Part shown: positions 53,297 through 61,910 of the stretch, one piece after another
Numbering within the stretch: position 1 is the stretch's first letter
Layout: each line of letters begins with the position of its first letter
DNA from: Roseicella aerolata
GTDB taxonomy: Bacteria; Pseudomonadota; Alphaproteobacteria; Acetobacterales; Acetobacteraceae
Assembly: GCF_020523605.1 (NCBI RefSeq)
Contig: NZ_JAJAQI010000026.1
Span: forward strand, 1 to 64,000
Direction: 5' to 3'
Length of the DNA: 64,000 bases
Notes under the pieces: model-generated
The model's input: only the letters and a program-made list of their open reading frames with translations
Told to the model about the DNA's origin: nothing
Database searches by the model: none
Translations under genes and position numbers: made by a program

Positions 53297-53833
53297 TCAG
53301 GCCAGCTCGTATTCCACCTCCGGCACATAGACCGCCGCATCCTTGCCGAGGCGGGAGGAATAGAGGGTGAAATGCTCCACCGCCACCGGCGGCAGGCGGA
53401 AGAGATTGTGCGCCTGGACGAAGCCGATGAGCTTCTCGGGCGGCGCCCGGTCGGTGCGCGCGAGGGTCACATGCGGGGCGAAGCGCTTGCGCTCCGGCTC
53501 CAGCCCGATCCGCTGCAGCGCCGTCTCCACCTTGCTCTGCAGGAAGCTCAGGCCCTCGGTCTTCTCGACCCCGACCCAGAGGGCGCTGATCCGCCCGCCC
53601 CGTTCGAAGGTGCCGACGCCGCGGAGCGAGAGCTCGAAGCTCGGCGCGCGGATATTGGCCAGGGCCTCATCCACCTCCTGCGCCTTCCAGCCCTCCACCT
53701 CCCCAATGAAGCGCAGCGTCAGGTGGTAATTCTCGGGCGGCACCCATCTGGCGCCCGGGATGCCCCCGGAGAGCATGGCGAGCTGCGCCTTGATGGCGGC
53801 CGGCAGGGCAAGCGCGACGAAGAGGCGGATCAT
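53297..53833 (-). CDS. thpR: RNA 2',3'-cyclic phosphodiesterase (2H phosphoesterase)
   Basis: A 178-residue cytosolic 2H-superfamily enzyme that opens 2',3'-cyclic phosphates. The two catalytic HxTx motifs are present: HLTL in PENYHLTLRFIGEVEGWKA near residue 40 and HVTL in KRFAPHVTLARTDRAPPEK near residue 125. N-terminal MIRLFVALALPAAIKAQLAM is typical. It ends 41 bases before the DUF2946 start and begins 21 bases from the esterase stop, all on the same strand. Confidence 0.93.
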   Translation of the reverse strand: MIRLFVALALPAAIKAQLAMLSGGIPGARWVPPENYHLTLRFIGEVEGWKAQEVDEALANIRAPSFELSLRGVGTFERGGRISALWVGVEKTEGLSFLQSKVETALQRIGLEPERKRFAPHVTLARTDRAPPEKLIGFVQAHNLFRLPPVAVEHFTLYSSRLGKDAAVYVPEVEYELA

Positions 53834-53854
53834 CGGTCTGTCTCCTCATCTGGG

Positions 53855-54565
53855 TCAGCCGGCGGAGGGGCGCGGCACCTGCTCCAGCAGCGCCTCGACC
53901 GCGGGCAGGATGCGGCGGACCATCTCCGCCACACCCTTTTCATTCGGATGGATGCCGTCCGGCTGGTTCAGCGCGGCATCGCCCGCCACCCCTTCCAGGA
54001 AGAAGGGGAGGAAGACGACCCCCGGCCGCGCCCGGGCCAGATCCTCGAAGACCGCGGCGAATTCCCGGCCGTAATCGGCGCCCAGATTGGGCGGCGCCAG
54101 CATGCCGGCCAGCAGGGTCGGGATCCCGCGGGCCGCCAGCCGGTCCAGGATGCCGGCAAGGCTCGCCCGGCTCTGCGCCGGCGGCAGGCCGCGCAGCCCG
54201 TCATTGCCGCCGAGCGCCACGATCGCCGCCTGCGGGTTGTCGGCCAGCGCCCAGTCCAGCCGCGCGAGGCCGCCCGCCGTGGTGTCGCCGGAGACGCCGG
54301 CATTGATCACCCGCACCTCGCGCCCGCGCGCGGCCAGCGCCCGCTGCAATTGCGGCACGAAGCCCTGGTCCTGCGGCAGGCCATAGCCCGCGGTCAGGCT
54401 GTCCCCAAGGGCGAGCAGCCGGACGGGCGCCGTGCTGGTCCCCTGGGCCCGGGCCGGCCGCAACACTCCGAAACCATAAAGCGGCGCGAGCAGCGCTGTA
54501 CCGATCGCGGTGCGACGGCCATATCCAGCGGCACCACGGAAATTCCTCGGCGCCATGGATGCCAT
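53855..54565 (-). CDS. GDSL-type arylesterase / lysophospholipase (TesA-like), exported
   Basis: A 236-residue SGNH hydrolase. A signal-like N-terminus (TAIGTALLAPLYGFGVLRPA) precedes block I RLLALGDSLTAGYGLPQD with the nucleophile Ser near residue 57. Block II has the Gly in NAGVSGDTTAGG, block III GGNDGLRG, and block V DGIHPNEKG with the catalytic Asp and His. Start at MASMAPRN (54565) has GGGAG about nine bases upstream. Its 5' end overlaps that of a divergent YbbA-like gene, an arrangement seen for tesA-ybbA in other proteobacteria. Confidence 0.93.
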   Translation of the reverse strand: MASMAPRNFRGAAGYGRRTAIGTALLAPLYGFGVLRPARAQGTSTAPVRLLALGDSLTAGYGLPQDQGFVPQLQRALAARGREVRVINAGVSGDTTAGGLARLDWALADNPQAAIVALGGNDGLRGLPPAQSRASLAGILDRLAARGIPTLLAGMLAPPNLGADYGREFAAVFEDLARARPGVVFLPFFLEGVAGDAALNQPDGIHPNEKGVAEMVRRILPAVEALLEQVPRPSAG

Positions 54566-55283
54566 CGCAAGCCACTCCCGATCCCTGACCGAAGACAACG
54601 AAGCCGATACGCTCATCGCCGCCAGGGACCTCCGGTTCAGGGTGGCGGGGGCGGCCGGCGAGGTCAACATTCTCCGCGGCGTGGACCTGACCATCCGCCG
54701 CGGCGAGGCGGTGGGGCTGGTCGGCCCCTCCGGCTCCGGCAAGACCTCCCTCCTCATGCTGCTGGCGGGGCTGGAGCGGCCAACGGGCGGCGTGCTGCGC
54801 GTCGCCGGGCAGGACCTGGCCGTGATGGACGAGGACGCGCTGGCGCGCTTCCGGCGAGAGACCGTCGGCATCGTCTTCCAGGCCTTCCACCTGGTACCGA
54901 CCATGACGGCGCTCGAGAATGTCGCCGTGCCGCTGGAATTCGCAGGAAGGCGGGACGCTTTCGAACGCGCGGCGGCGGCGCTGGAGGCGGTCGGGCTCGG
55001 CCACCGCATCGGCCATTATCCCGGCCAGCTCTCGGGCGGTGAGCAGCAGCGGGTGGCCCTCGCCCGCGCCACCGTCGCGGAGCCGCCGCTGCTGCTGGCG
55101 GACGAGCCGACCGGCAACCTGGACCGCGGCACCGGCCAGGCGGTGATGGACCTGCTCTTCGGGCTGCGGGCGCGACTCGGCACCACGCTGCTGCTGATCA
55201 CCCATGACGAGCACCTGGCCGAGCGCTGCGGCCGCGTGGTGCGGATGGAGGACGGCCGCGTGGTGGAGGGCATGGCAGGCTGA
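54555..55283 (+). CDS. ABC transporter ATP-binding protein (YbbA/LolD family)
   Basis: A 242-residue ATPase. Walker A GPSGSGKT lies near residues 57-64, Q-loop FQAFHLVPTMTALENVAVP near 102-120, signature LSGGEQQRVALARATV near 157, Walker B LLLADEPTGNLD near 180, and H-loop LLITHDEHLAERCG near 215. YbbA works with the FtsX-like permease YbbP, normally encoded next; here the following gene is a small lipoprotein and no permease is in the window. The ATG at 54555 overlaps the divergent esterase start by about 11 bases and lacks a clear ribosome site, so the true start could be a little downstream. Confidence 0.92.
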   Translation: MDAIASHSRSLTEDNEADTLIAARDLRFRVAGAAGEVNILRGVDLTIRRGEAVGLVGPSGSGKTSLLMLLAGLERPTGGVLRVAGQDLAVMDEDALARFRRETVGIVFQAFHLVPTMTALENVAVPLEFAGRRDAFERAAAALEAVGLGHRIGHYPGQLSGGEQQRVALARATVAEPPLLLADEPTGNLDRGTGQAVMDLLFGLRARLGTTLLLITHDEHLAERCGRVVRMEDGRVVEGMAG

Positions 55284-55338
55284 ACGGGCGCACCGGCCTC
55301 GCGTTGGCCCCGGCAGGATGTTCTCGGGGGATCTGCCG

Positions 55339-55497
55339 ATGCGTGCCGTGTTGCTCCTGTTCGCCTGCCTCGTCCTGTCGGGCTGCGGGCTGGTCGCCCT
55401 GCCCTTCCGGGTGACCGGCGATGTCATCCAGGTGGTGCCGGTGATCGGCAAGCCGATCGGCGCGCCGATCCATGCGGTGGGCGATGCGATCGATTGA
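55339..55497 (+). CDS. Small lipoprotein, function unknown
   Basis: A 52-residue putative outer- or inner-membrane lipoprotein. The signal MRAVLLLFACLVLSGCG has a lipobox (LSGC) with Cys near residue 16. The short mature part is GLVALPFRVTGDVIQVVPVI and GKPIGAPIHAVGDAID, resembling DUF6726-like small lipoproteins from memory only. It lies 55 bases after the YbbA-like gene on the same strand and may be co-transcribed. Confidence 0.7.
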   Translation: MRAVLLLFACLVLSGCGLVALPFRVTGDVIQVVPVIGKPIGAPIHAVGDAID

Positions 55498-55557
55498 GCG
55501 GAGCGCCGTTCCGCCCGGACGCCCCGGTATCCGGGGCGGCCCGCGTTCCCCGGCCCT

Positions 55558-56424
55558 TCAGCCGGGGGGCGCCGCGGCGCCCCCGCTCTCCTCCACCGGC
55601 CCGACCAGATCGACATAGGCATGCCAAGTGGCATGCCCGATCACCGGCACCACCAGCACCAGGCCGAGCAGCGCCGCGCCGAGCCCGATCAGCGTCAGCA
55701 CCGCGATCACCACCGCCCAGAGCGCCATGGTGAAGGGGCTGGCGAGGCAGGCGCGCAGGCTGGTCATGGCCGCCGTCATCGCATCCACCGGCCGGTCCAC
55801 CAGCATCGGCAGGCTGACGGCGCTGAGGGCGAAGACCAGCGTGGCAAGCAGGGCGCCGATGCCGAAGGAGGTGACGACGAAGGCGTAATCCGCCAGCGCC
55901 ACCGCCAGGAAGGCATCCAGCGGCGGCAGGTCGAGGCCGAAGAAGAGGAACCAGATCATGGTGGCGACGCGCAGCCAGCCATAGAAGAACATCATCAGCA
56001 GCGCGGCCATCAGGCCGATGCCCCAGCGGTTGCGGGTGAAGCCGGCGATGAACGCGCCGCCCCCTGCCTGCTCCCCGCGCGCATGGCGCCGGCTCGTTTC
56101 ATAGAGCGGCACGGCCAGCAGCGGCGCCGCCAGCATGAAGCCGGTGAAGAGCGGCAGGATCAGCACCGCGCTCTCGACGCTCCACATGGCGGCGATCATC
56201 GCCCAGCCGACCACGGTGCAGGCCAGCCCGATGGCCAGCCCGACGCCCGGGCTGCGGCGGAAATCCTGCCAGCCATCCGCCATCCACTGCGCCACCGCCT
56301 CGGGCGGGGCACGCCGCACCGGGATGCCGGCGGCGACCAGCTCGCCGGTCGCGCTGACCGGATCGACCGCGGCGCCGACCGGCAGGTCCTCGAAACGGCC
56401 GGGCGCGGGGATGCGGTCGCTCAT
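55558..56424 (-). CDS. DUF2189 family membrane protein
   Basis: A 288-residue integral membrane protein with six hydrophobic helices (about residues 62-85, 90-112, 140-160, 165-185, 195-215, 245-270). It opens with a soluble stretch containing ELVAAGIPVRRAPPEAVAQW and DGWQDFRRSPGVGLAIGLAC, which matches DUF2189, found near cytochrome oxidase genes in alphaproteobacteria. Function unknown. The start overlaps the stop of the small upstream membrane protein by four bases (ATGA at 56421-56424). Confidence 0.88.
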   Translation of the reverse strand: MSDRIPAPGRFEDLPVGAAVDPVSATGELVAAGIPVRRAPPEAVAQWMADGWQDFRRSPGVGLAIGLACTVVGWAMIAAMWSVESAVLILPLFTGFMLAAPLLAVPLYETSRRHARGEQAGGGAFIAGFTRNRWGIGLMAALLMMFFYGWLRVATMIWFLFFGLDLPPLDAFLAVALADYAFVVTSFGIGALLATLVFALSAVSLPMLVDRPVDAMTAAMTSLRACLASPFTMALWAVVIAVLTLIGLGAALLGLVLVVPVIGHATWHAYVDLVGPVEESGGAAAPPG

Positions 56425-56633
56425 GGCAGCGCCCTCCCCAGCAGGCGGAAGCCGAGCAGCACGCCGAAGGCGGCGAAGAGCAGGCCGCTCGCGGCCATGT
56501 AGTCGTCGCCGGCGCGGGCCGAGAGCACGAGGCCGCCGACGACCAGCAATCCCGCGAGGATGTACCAGCCGAACAGGCCGGGCCCGTGTCCCTCGGCGCC
56601 GCGCCGCGCCGCTGACGATTCTTCGCTGGCCAT
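56421..56633 (-). CDS. Small two-helix membrane protein, unrecognised
   Basis: A 70-residue protein with two hydrophobic helices: about residues 20-38 ([20 protein letters not shown]) and 48-67 ([20 protein letters not shown]). The N-terminus is hydrophilic. It is coupled to the DUF2189 gene and lies 87 bases from the divergent ccoN, so it is probably part of the cbb3 neighbourhood. I do not recognise a family. Confidence 0.7.
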   Translation of the reverse strand: MASEESSAARRGAEGHGPGLFGWYILAGLLVVGGLVLSARAGDDYMAASGLLFAAFGVLLGFRLLGRALP

Positions 56634-56720
56634 GAACCGTTCCCCAGTTCCGCCGTTCCGGCAGAAAGGCGCGGCAGCCGCAGGGTTGCGTCACAGACCG
56701 GCGAGCGAGGGGGAGGAACC

Positions 56721-58181
56721 ATGAGCGCGACGGTGGCGGCGGCCGAGCCGCCGGTGGAAACCGAGGTGCCGCCCGACTATGACGACCATGTCGTCCGGCT
56801 CTTCATCCTCGCCTCGGTCTTCTGGGCGCTGGTCGGGATGGGCATGGGCGTCTTCATCGCCGCCCAGATGGTCTGGCCCGGGCTGAACTTCGAGCCATGG
56901 GGCAGCTTCGGCCGGCTTCGCCCCGTCCATACCAGCGGTGTCGTCTTCGCCTTCGGCGGCAATGCCGTGATCGGCACCAGCCTCTATTGCGTGCAGCGCA
57001 CCTGCCGCGCCCGCCTGCCCGGGCGCTTCGCCGCCGAATTCGTCTTCTGGGGCTACCAGCTCTTCATCGTGCTCGCCGCGCTCGGCTACGTCATGGGCGT
57101 GACGCAGAGCCGGGAATATGCGGAGCCGGAATGGCTGACCGATCTCTGGCTCGCGGTGGTCTGGCTCACCTATCTCGGCCTCTTCGTCGGCACGCTGCTG
57201 AAGCGGCGGGAAGCGCATATCTATGTGGCGAATTGGTACTATCTGGCCTTCATCGTCGCGGTCACCGTGCTGCATGTGGTGAACAACCTGGCGGTGCCGC
57301 TGGCCTGGAACGAGAGCAACAGCGTCTCCCTCTTCGCGGGCGTGCAGGATGCGATGACGCAGTGGTGGTACGGCCACAACGCGGTCGGCTTCTTCCTGAC
57401 AGCCGGCTTCCTCGGCGTGATGTACTACTACCTGCCGAAGCAGGCGGATGCGCCGATCTGGTCCTACCGGCTCTCCATCATCTCCTTCTGGTCCCTGGTC
57501 TTCATGTATATGTGGGCCGGGCCGCACCACCTGCACTACACCTCGCTGCCGGACTGGGTGCAGACGCTGGGCATGACCTTCACCATCATGCTCTGGATGC
57601 CCTCCTGGGCTTCGGCGCTGAACGGCTTCATGACCGCCTCCGGCCGCTGGGACCGGCTGCGCACCGACCCGGTGCTGCGCTTCATGATCCTCGCCGTGGT
57701 GTTCTATGCGGTGGCCACCTTCGAGGGGCCCTTCATGGGCGTGCGCACGGTGAACGGCCTGTCGCACTACACCGAATGGACCATCAGCCATGTCCATTCC
57801 GGCGCGCTGGGCTGGAACGGCTTCATCGTCTTCGGCGCCATCTACTACCTGGTGCCGCGCATCTGGGGCCGCCCCGGCATGTATTCCCGCGCCGCGCTGG
57901 AATGGCATTTCTGGCTCGGCCTCGCCGGCATCATGCTCTACGTCACGGCGATGTGGGGCGCGGGCGTCATGCAGGGCCTGATGTGGCGCGCCTATACCTC
58001 GCTCGGCTTCCTGCAATACTCCTTCCTCGACAGCGTCATCGCGGCGAAGCCCTATTACGCCATGCGGCTGCTGGGCGGCGTGCTCTACCTCGCGGGCGCC
58101 GTGGTCATGGCCTGGAATGTCTGGCGGACGGTGCAGGAGCCGCGCGCGGCCACCGCCCCGGCCGCGGTTCCGGCGGAGTAG
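56721..58181 (+). CDS. ccoN: cbb3-type cytochrome c oxidase subunit I
   Basis: A 486-residue inner-membrane catalytic subunit that reduces O2 at a haem b3-CuB centre with high affinity. About 12 helices. The His ligands are in [19 protein letters not shown] (helix II, haem b), [18 protein letters not shown] (CuB ligands) and [20 protein letters not shown]. The start has GGGGGAGG five bases upstream. It is the first gene of ccoNOQP. No clear FNR/FixK box (TTGAT-N4-ATCAA) was seen in the 87-base gap to the divergent gene, so the control site may be more degenerate or differ. Confidence 0.98.
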   Translation: MSATVAAAEPPVETEVPPDYDDHVVRLFILASVFWALVGMGMGVFIAAQMVWPGLNFEPWGSFGRLRPVHTSGVVFAFGGNAVIGTSLYCVQRTCRARLPGRFAAEFVFWGYQLFIVLAALGYVMGVTQSREYAEPEWLTDLWLAVVWLTYLGLFVGTLLKRREAHIYVANWYYLAFIVAVTVLHVVNNLAVPLAWNESNSVSLFAGVQDAMTQWWYGHNAVGFFLTAGFLGVMYYYLPKQADAPIWSYRLSIISFWSLVFMYMWAGPHHLHYTSLPDWVQTLGMTFTIMLWMPSWASALNGFMTASGRWDRLRTDPVLRFMILAVVFYAVATFEGPFMGVRTVNGLSHYTEWTISHVHSGALGWNGFIVFGAIYYLVPRIWGRPGMYSRAALEWHFWLGLAGIMLYVTAMWGAGVMQGLMWRAYTSLGFLQYSFLDSVIAAKPYYAMRLLGGVLYLAGAVVMAWNVWRTVQEPRAATAPAAVPAE

Positions 58182-58187
58182 CGCGCC

Positions 58188-58940
58188 ATGGCGACGACCG
58201 AATCCGGCCCGCGCTTCGCCCGCCTGCATGGCCGCTTCGAGCGCCGCGCGATCCGCTTCGCCATGGCCATCCTCGTCGTCCTCTCGGTCGGCGGGCTGGT
58301 CGAGATCGCGCCGCTCTTTGCCATCGAGAACACGGTGGAGAAGGTGGAGGGCATGCGGCCCTACACGCCGCTCGAGCTCGCGGGCCGCGGCGTCTATATC
58401 CGGGAGGGCTGCTATGTCTGCCACAGCCAGCAGATCCGCCCCTTCCGCGACGAGGTGGAGCGTTACGGCCCCTACTCCCTGGCAGCCGAGAGCATGTACG
58501 ACCACCCCTTCCAATGGGGCAGCAAGCGCACCGGGCCGGATCTCGCCCGCATCGGCGGCCGCTATTCGGATGACTGGCATGTGCGGCACCTGATCGAGCC
58601 GCGCGACGTCGTGCCGGCCTCCATCATGCCCTCCTACGCCTTCCTCCTGGACCGGCCGTTGCCGGCGGACCGGATCGAGCGGCTGCTGCGCCGCCATCGC
58701 ACCGTCGGCGTCCCCTATTCCGAGGAGCAGCTGGCCAATGCCCGCGCCGACCTGCTGGCCCAGGCCGATCCGGAGGCGGATGCGAGCGGCCTTGCGGAGC
58801 GCTACCCGAAATCGCAGCAGCGCAATTTCGACGGCCGCCCGGGCCTGACCGAGATGGACGCGCTGGTCGCCTACCTGCAGATGCTCGGCACGCTGGTCGA
58901 ATTCGACTGGCGCCGGCCGAATCCGGAGTGGGTGCGATGA
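58188..58940 (+). CDS. ccoO: cbb3-type cytochrome c oxidase subunit II
   Basis: A 250-residue membrane-anchored mono-haem cytochrome c. One N-terminal helix ([20 protein letters not shown], about residues 24-45) precedes the haem site in [20 protein letters not shown] near residue 77. The axial Met is probably in the [12 protein letters not shown] segment near 145. It passes electrons from CcoP to CcoN. Starts six bases after ccoN and overlaps ccoQ by four bases. Confidence 0.98.
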   Translation: MATTESGPRFARLHGRFERRAIRFAMAILVVLSVGGLVEIAPLFAIENTVEKVEGMRPYTPLELAGRGVYIREGCYVCHSQQIRPFRDEVERYGPYSLAAESMYDHPFQWGSKRTGPDLARIGGRYSDDWHVRHLIEPRDVVPASIMPSYAFLLDRPLPADRIERLLRRHRTVGVPYSEEQLANARADLLAQADPEADASGLAERYPKSQQRNFDGRPGLTEMDALVAYLQMLGTLVEFDWRRPNPEWVR

Positions 58941-59092
58941 GCGCGGCGGAGCTCCTCCAGATCGGGGTGATGCTGGCGCTGATCGCGGCCTTCCTCGCCC
59001 TGCTGGTCCGGCTCTTCCGGCCCGGCGCGCGGGAGGAGGCGCGCCGGGACGCCGAGATCCCCTTCCGCGACGACCGGGAGGATCGCGCATGA
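58937..59092 (+). CDS. ccoQ: cbb3-type cytochrome c oxidase subunit IV (CcoQ/FixQ)
   Basis: A 51-residue small membrane subunit that stabilises the complex. One hydrophobic helix, [20 protein letters not shown], is followed by a charged tail ending [10 protein letters not shown]. Position between ccoO and ccoP, with ATGA overlaps at both ends (58937-58940 and 59089-59092), fixes the identity even though the sequence is short. Confidence 0.92.
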   Translation: MSAAELLQIGVMLALIAAFLALLVRLFRPGAREEARRDAEIPFRDDREDRA

Positions 59093-60021
59093 CCCCGCCC
59101 CTCGACGACGACAAGATCGGCGGCAAGGTCCCGCCCATGCCGCCGCTGCCGCCCGGCGCGCCGGACCCGGAGCGCGACCCGCATTCGCCGCTGCGCCAGA
59201 CCCTGCCGAGCTTCGACGGTATCCGGGAGCTGGACAGCAGCCCGCCGCGGGTCTGGACCTATATCTACCTGCTGACCTTCCTCGCCTCGCTCTGGATCTG
59301 GGTGGCCTATCCCGCCTGGCCCTGGTTCGGCGGCGCGACGCGCGGCGTGCTCGGCTGGAACTCCCGCGGCGACCTGCCGCGCATGGCCGAGCTGGCGGAG
59401 GCCAGGGCGCCGGACATCACGAGGCGCTTCGCTGCCGCGAGCTGGGAAGAGATCGAGGCCGATGCCGGGCTCCGCAGCTATGGCGCCGCGGCCGGGCGCG
59501 GGCTGTTCGGGCAGAATTGCGCCCCTTGCCATGGCGGCGACGGCCGCGGCGCGCGCGGCTTCCCCAACCTCGCCGATGGCGACTGGCTCTGGGGCGGCAG
59601 CCCGGAGGCGATCGCGCAGACGATCCGCGTCGGCATCCGCTGGCCGGGCGTGGACGACACGCGCAGCAGCGAGATGCCCGCCTTCGGCGCGACGCGGCAA
59701 CTGGAACGCGGCCAGGTCAGCGACCTGGTGGAATGGCTGCGCGCCAGTTCCGGCCAGGCGCATGACGCGGCCGCCGCCGCCCGCGCCGCGCCGGTCTATG
59801 CCGAGAATTGCGCCGCCTGCCATGGCGAGGATGCGCGCGGGAACGAGGAGCTGGGCGCCCCCAACCTGACCGACGACATCTGGATCTATGGCGGCGAGCG
59901 GGCGGCCCTCTTCGAGTCGCTCTGGCATGGCCGGGGCGGCGTCATGCCGGCCTTCGGCGGGCGCCTGTCGGAGGACATGATCCGCAAGCTGGTGCTGCAT
60001 GTCCGCAGCCTCGGCGAATAG
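59089..60021 (+). CDS. ccoP: cbb3-type cytochrome c oxidase subunit III (di-haem)
   Basis: A 310-residue membrane-anchored di-haem cytochrome c. After a soluble N-terminus with FDGIRELDSSPPRVWTYIYL there is one helix (about residues 52-75). Two haem domains follow, with GQNCAPCHGGDGRGARG near 142 and AENCAACHGEDARGNEE near 243. It is the electron entry point of the oxidase. The 3' end overlaps the next gene by 23 bases. Confidence 0.98.
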   Translation: MTPPLDDDKIGGKVPPMPPLPPGAPDPERDPHSPLRQTLPSFDGIRELDSSPPRVWTYIYLLTFLASLWIWVAYPAWPWFGGATRGVLGWNSRGDLPRMAELAEARAPDITRRFAAASWEEIEADAGLRSYGAAAGRGLFGQNCAPCHGGDGRGARGFPNLADGDWLWGGSPEAIAQTIRVGIRWPGVDDTRSSEMPAFGATRQLERGQVSDLVEWLRASSGQAHDAAAAARAAPVYAENCAACHGEDARGNEELGAPNLTDDIWIYGGERAALFESLWHGRGGVMPAFGGRLSEDMIRKLVLHVRSLGE

Positions 60022-60469
60022 GCGGGGCCCGCGCCGGCGCTGGATCCCGCTGCTGGCGCTGGCGCCGTTGCTCGCGCTGCTGGCGGCGGATGCGGTGATG
60101 GTGGTGCTCGCCGCCCGCAGCGATCCCGGGCTGGTGGCCGATGCGCCGCGGCGGCTGGGCATGGCGCGGCTCGCCCCGGCAGCCGAGCTGCGGCTGGACC
60201 TCGCCCTCGCTCCGGCGCCGGGCGGCCATGCGCTGCGTCTGCGGCTGCGGGACGCCGCGGGGGCGCCGGTCGCGGCCGAGGCGGCGGAGGGGCGGCTCGA
60301 GCGCACGACCCATGCCGGCGCCGACCGGCCCCTGCGCTTCACCCCGGACGGCGCGGGCGGCTGGACGGCCGAACTGGTTCTGCCCGATGCCGGTGCCTGG
60401 CAGGTGACGGCGGCGGCACGGGATGCCGAGGGGCGCTCAGCCCTCGCGGTCCTGCGCCTCGCGCCGTGA
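59999..60469 (+). CDS. fixH: FixH-like protein
   Basis: A 156-residue protein with one N-terminal helix (WIPLLALAPLLALLAADAVM) and a beta-rich periplasmic domain. The stretch ARSDPGLVADAPRRLGMARL resembles the FixH DPYxKG region and GGWTAELVLPDAGAWQVTAA is its Ig-like end. FixH helps assemble cbb3 oxidases. It starts within the ccoP 3' end, so it belongs to the operon. FixG and the copper ATPase FixI, usually its neighbours, are absent from the window. The 3' end overlaps convergent ccoS. Confidence 0.75.
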   Translation: MSAASANRRGPRRRWIPLLALAPLLALLAADAVMVVLAARSDPGLVADAPRRLGMARLAPAAELRLDLALAPAPGGHALRLRLRDAAGAPVAAEAAEGRLERTTHAGADRPLRFTPDGAGGWTAELVLPDAGAWQVTAAARDAEGRSALAVLRLAP

Positions 60470-60619
60470 CGGCGCGCGCGGCCTGTCATCCTGCAGGATG
60501 CGCCAGGCGGCGCCGTCCAGGTCCTCGAACTGGCCGGACCGCACGCACCAGAGGAAGAGCAGCAGCCCGCCCGCGCCCAGCAACAGGGTGACCGGCAGCA
60601 GCCAGATCAGCGCGTACAT
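60437..60619 (-). CDS. ccoS: cbb3-type oxidase assembly protein CcoS
   Basis: A 60-residue membrane protein needed for inserting haem and copper into the cbb3 oxidase. One helix (LIWLLPVTLLLGAGGLLLFL) is followed by the highly conserved WCVRSGQFEDLDGAAWRIL and DD, then a charged tail. It lies on the opposite strand, tail to tail with the fixH-like gene and overlapping its 3' end by 33 bases; normally ccoS follows ccoI on the same strand. Confidence 0.92.
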   Translation of the reverse strand: MYALIWLLPVTLLLGAGGLLLFLWCVRSGQFEDLDGAAWRILQDDRPRAPSRREAQDREG

Positions 60620-60771
60620 CCCGGCCTCCCGCGCGGTACAGGGTCAGGGACGCCCCGAGGCGCCGCGGGTTCCGCAAGGAAGCCCAGGGCGCGCCGTCCC
60701 GTGCCCCGCCCCGGGCCGTAGGCGGGTCCGCGCCGGAGAGCAGCCCATGCGCGCCGGAACCGTCCGGCCGC

Positions 60772-61767
60772 TCAGCGCAGGACCGGCGCCGCGTTCTCCG
60801 CGCGACGGCGTTCGATTTCCCGCCAGCGCGCGACGTTGCGGTTGTGCTCCTCCAGCGTCCGGGCGAAGGCATGGCCGCCGGTGCCGTCCGCGACGAAGAA
60901 CAACTCGTCGCTGCTCGCCGGCCGCGTCACCGCGCGCAGCGCCGCCAGGCCCGGCGCCGCGATCGGAGCGGGCGGCAGGCCGCGGATGCGGTAGGTGTTG
61001 AAGGGGTGTTCGCGGTCCAGATCGGCCCGCGTCAGCGGCCGGTCCAGCACGCCGCCTTCGGCGGCGGCATAGGCGACCGTCGGATCCGACTGCAGCGGCA
61101 TGCCACGCCGGAGGCGGTTCAGGAAGACCGCGGCGACCCGGGACCTCTCCTCCGGCACCCCCGTCTCGCGCTCCACGATGGAGGCCAGCACCAGCGCCTC
61201 CCGCGGGGAGGCCAGGGGCAGGCCCTCGGCCCGCTCGGCCCAGGCGGTGGCGAGGGCCTGGGCCATGGCGGCCTGCGCCCGGCGCAGCAGCGCGGCGCGG
61301 TCGTCGCCCCATTGGTAGGCATAGGTCTCCGGCAGCACGGCGCCTTCCTCGGACAGCGCGGCCTCGCCGGTCATCCCCTCCGCCCCGCGCAGCAGGGCGG
61401 CGATCTGCCGGGCCGTCAGCCCCTCCGGGATGGTCAGGCGGCGCTGCACCGGGCGGGCGGTGCGCAGCACGGCCAGCACCTGTTCCAGCGAGGCAGCCGC
61501 AGGGAAGGCGAATTCGGCCGCCCGCAGCGGCCCCTGCGCGCGCGTCGCCCAGGCGGCCAGGGCGAAGGTGCGGGCATCCTCGATGATGCCGGCCTTCAGC
61601 AGCGCGGCGGAGATGGCCTCCGTCCCGCCGCGCGGGATCACCACCTGCGCGGGCGCGGCAAGCGGCCCGGGCGCGCGGTAGTGCTGCAGCGCGTACCAGC
61701 CGGCAATTCCGGCCAGCGCGGCCAGCACCAGCAGCGCCAGGCCGATCCGGCGAAGCGCCCTAAGCAT
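60772..61767 (-). CDS. mltG: Endolytic transglycosylase MltG
   Basis: A 331-residue inner-membrane lytic transglycosylase that cuts nascent glycan strands. One N-terminal helix ([20 protein letters not shown]) precedes a LysM-like part with [20 protein letters not shown]. The catalytic Glu is in [20 protein letters not shown] near residue 213. Other family blocks are [17 protein letters not shown] and [20 protein letters not shown]. It follows acpP and fabF on the same strand, the standard fatty acid/wall arrangement. Confidence 0.95.
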   Translation of the reverse strand: MLRALRRIGLALLVLAALAGIAGWYALQHYRAPGPLAAPAQVVIPRGGTEAISAALLKAGIIEDARTFALAAWATRAQGPLRAAEFAFPAAASLEQVLAVLRTARPVQRRLTIPEGLTARQIAALLRGAEGMTGEAALSEEGAVLPETYAYQWGDDRAALLRRAQAAMAQALATAWAERAEGLPLASPREALVLASIVERETGVPEERSRVAAVFLNRLRRGMPLQSDPTVAYAAAEGGVLDRPLTRADLDREHPFNTYRIRGLPPAPIAAPGLAALRAVTRPASSDELFFVADGTGGHAFARTLEEHNRNVARWREIERRRAENAAPVLR

Positions 61768-61910
61768 CGGGGGAGAGGAGAGGTGTCGGCGTGCTCATCG
61801 CGGCAAAATGCGCATGCCGGCCGGAGCGTTCCGTCGCGATGGCTTCGGCCCGCCCGGAATGGCAGCGGCGCACCCCAGGAGCGCGCCGGCCGGATCAGCC
61901 TCCGCGGGCG

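Noticed and set aside
56691-59138. 815-codon leftward frame opposite ccoN and ccoO
   Set aside because: It is antisense to genuine cytochrome oxidase genes with clear motifs and lacks a ribosome site or recognisable domain.
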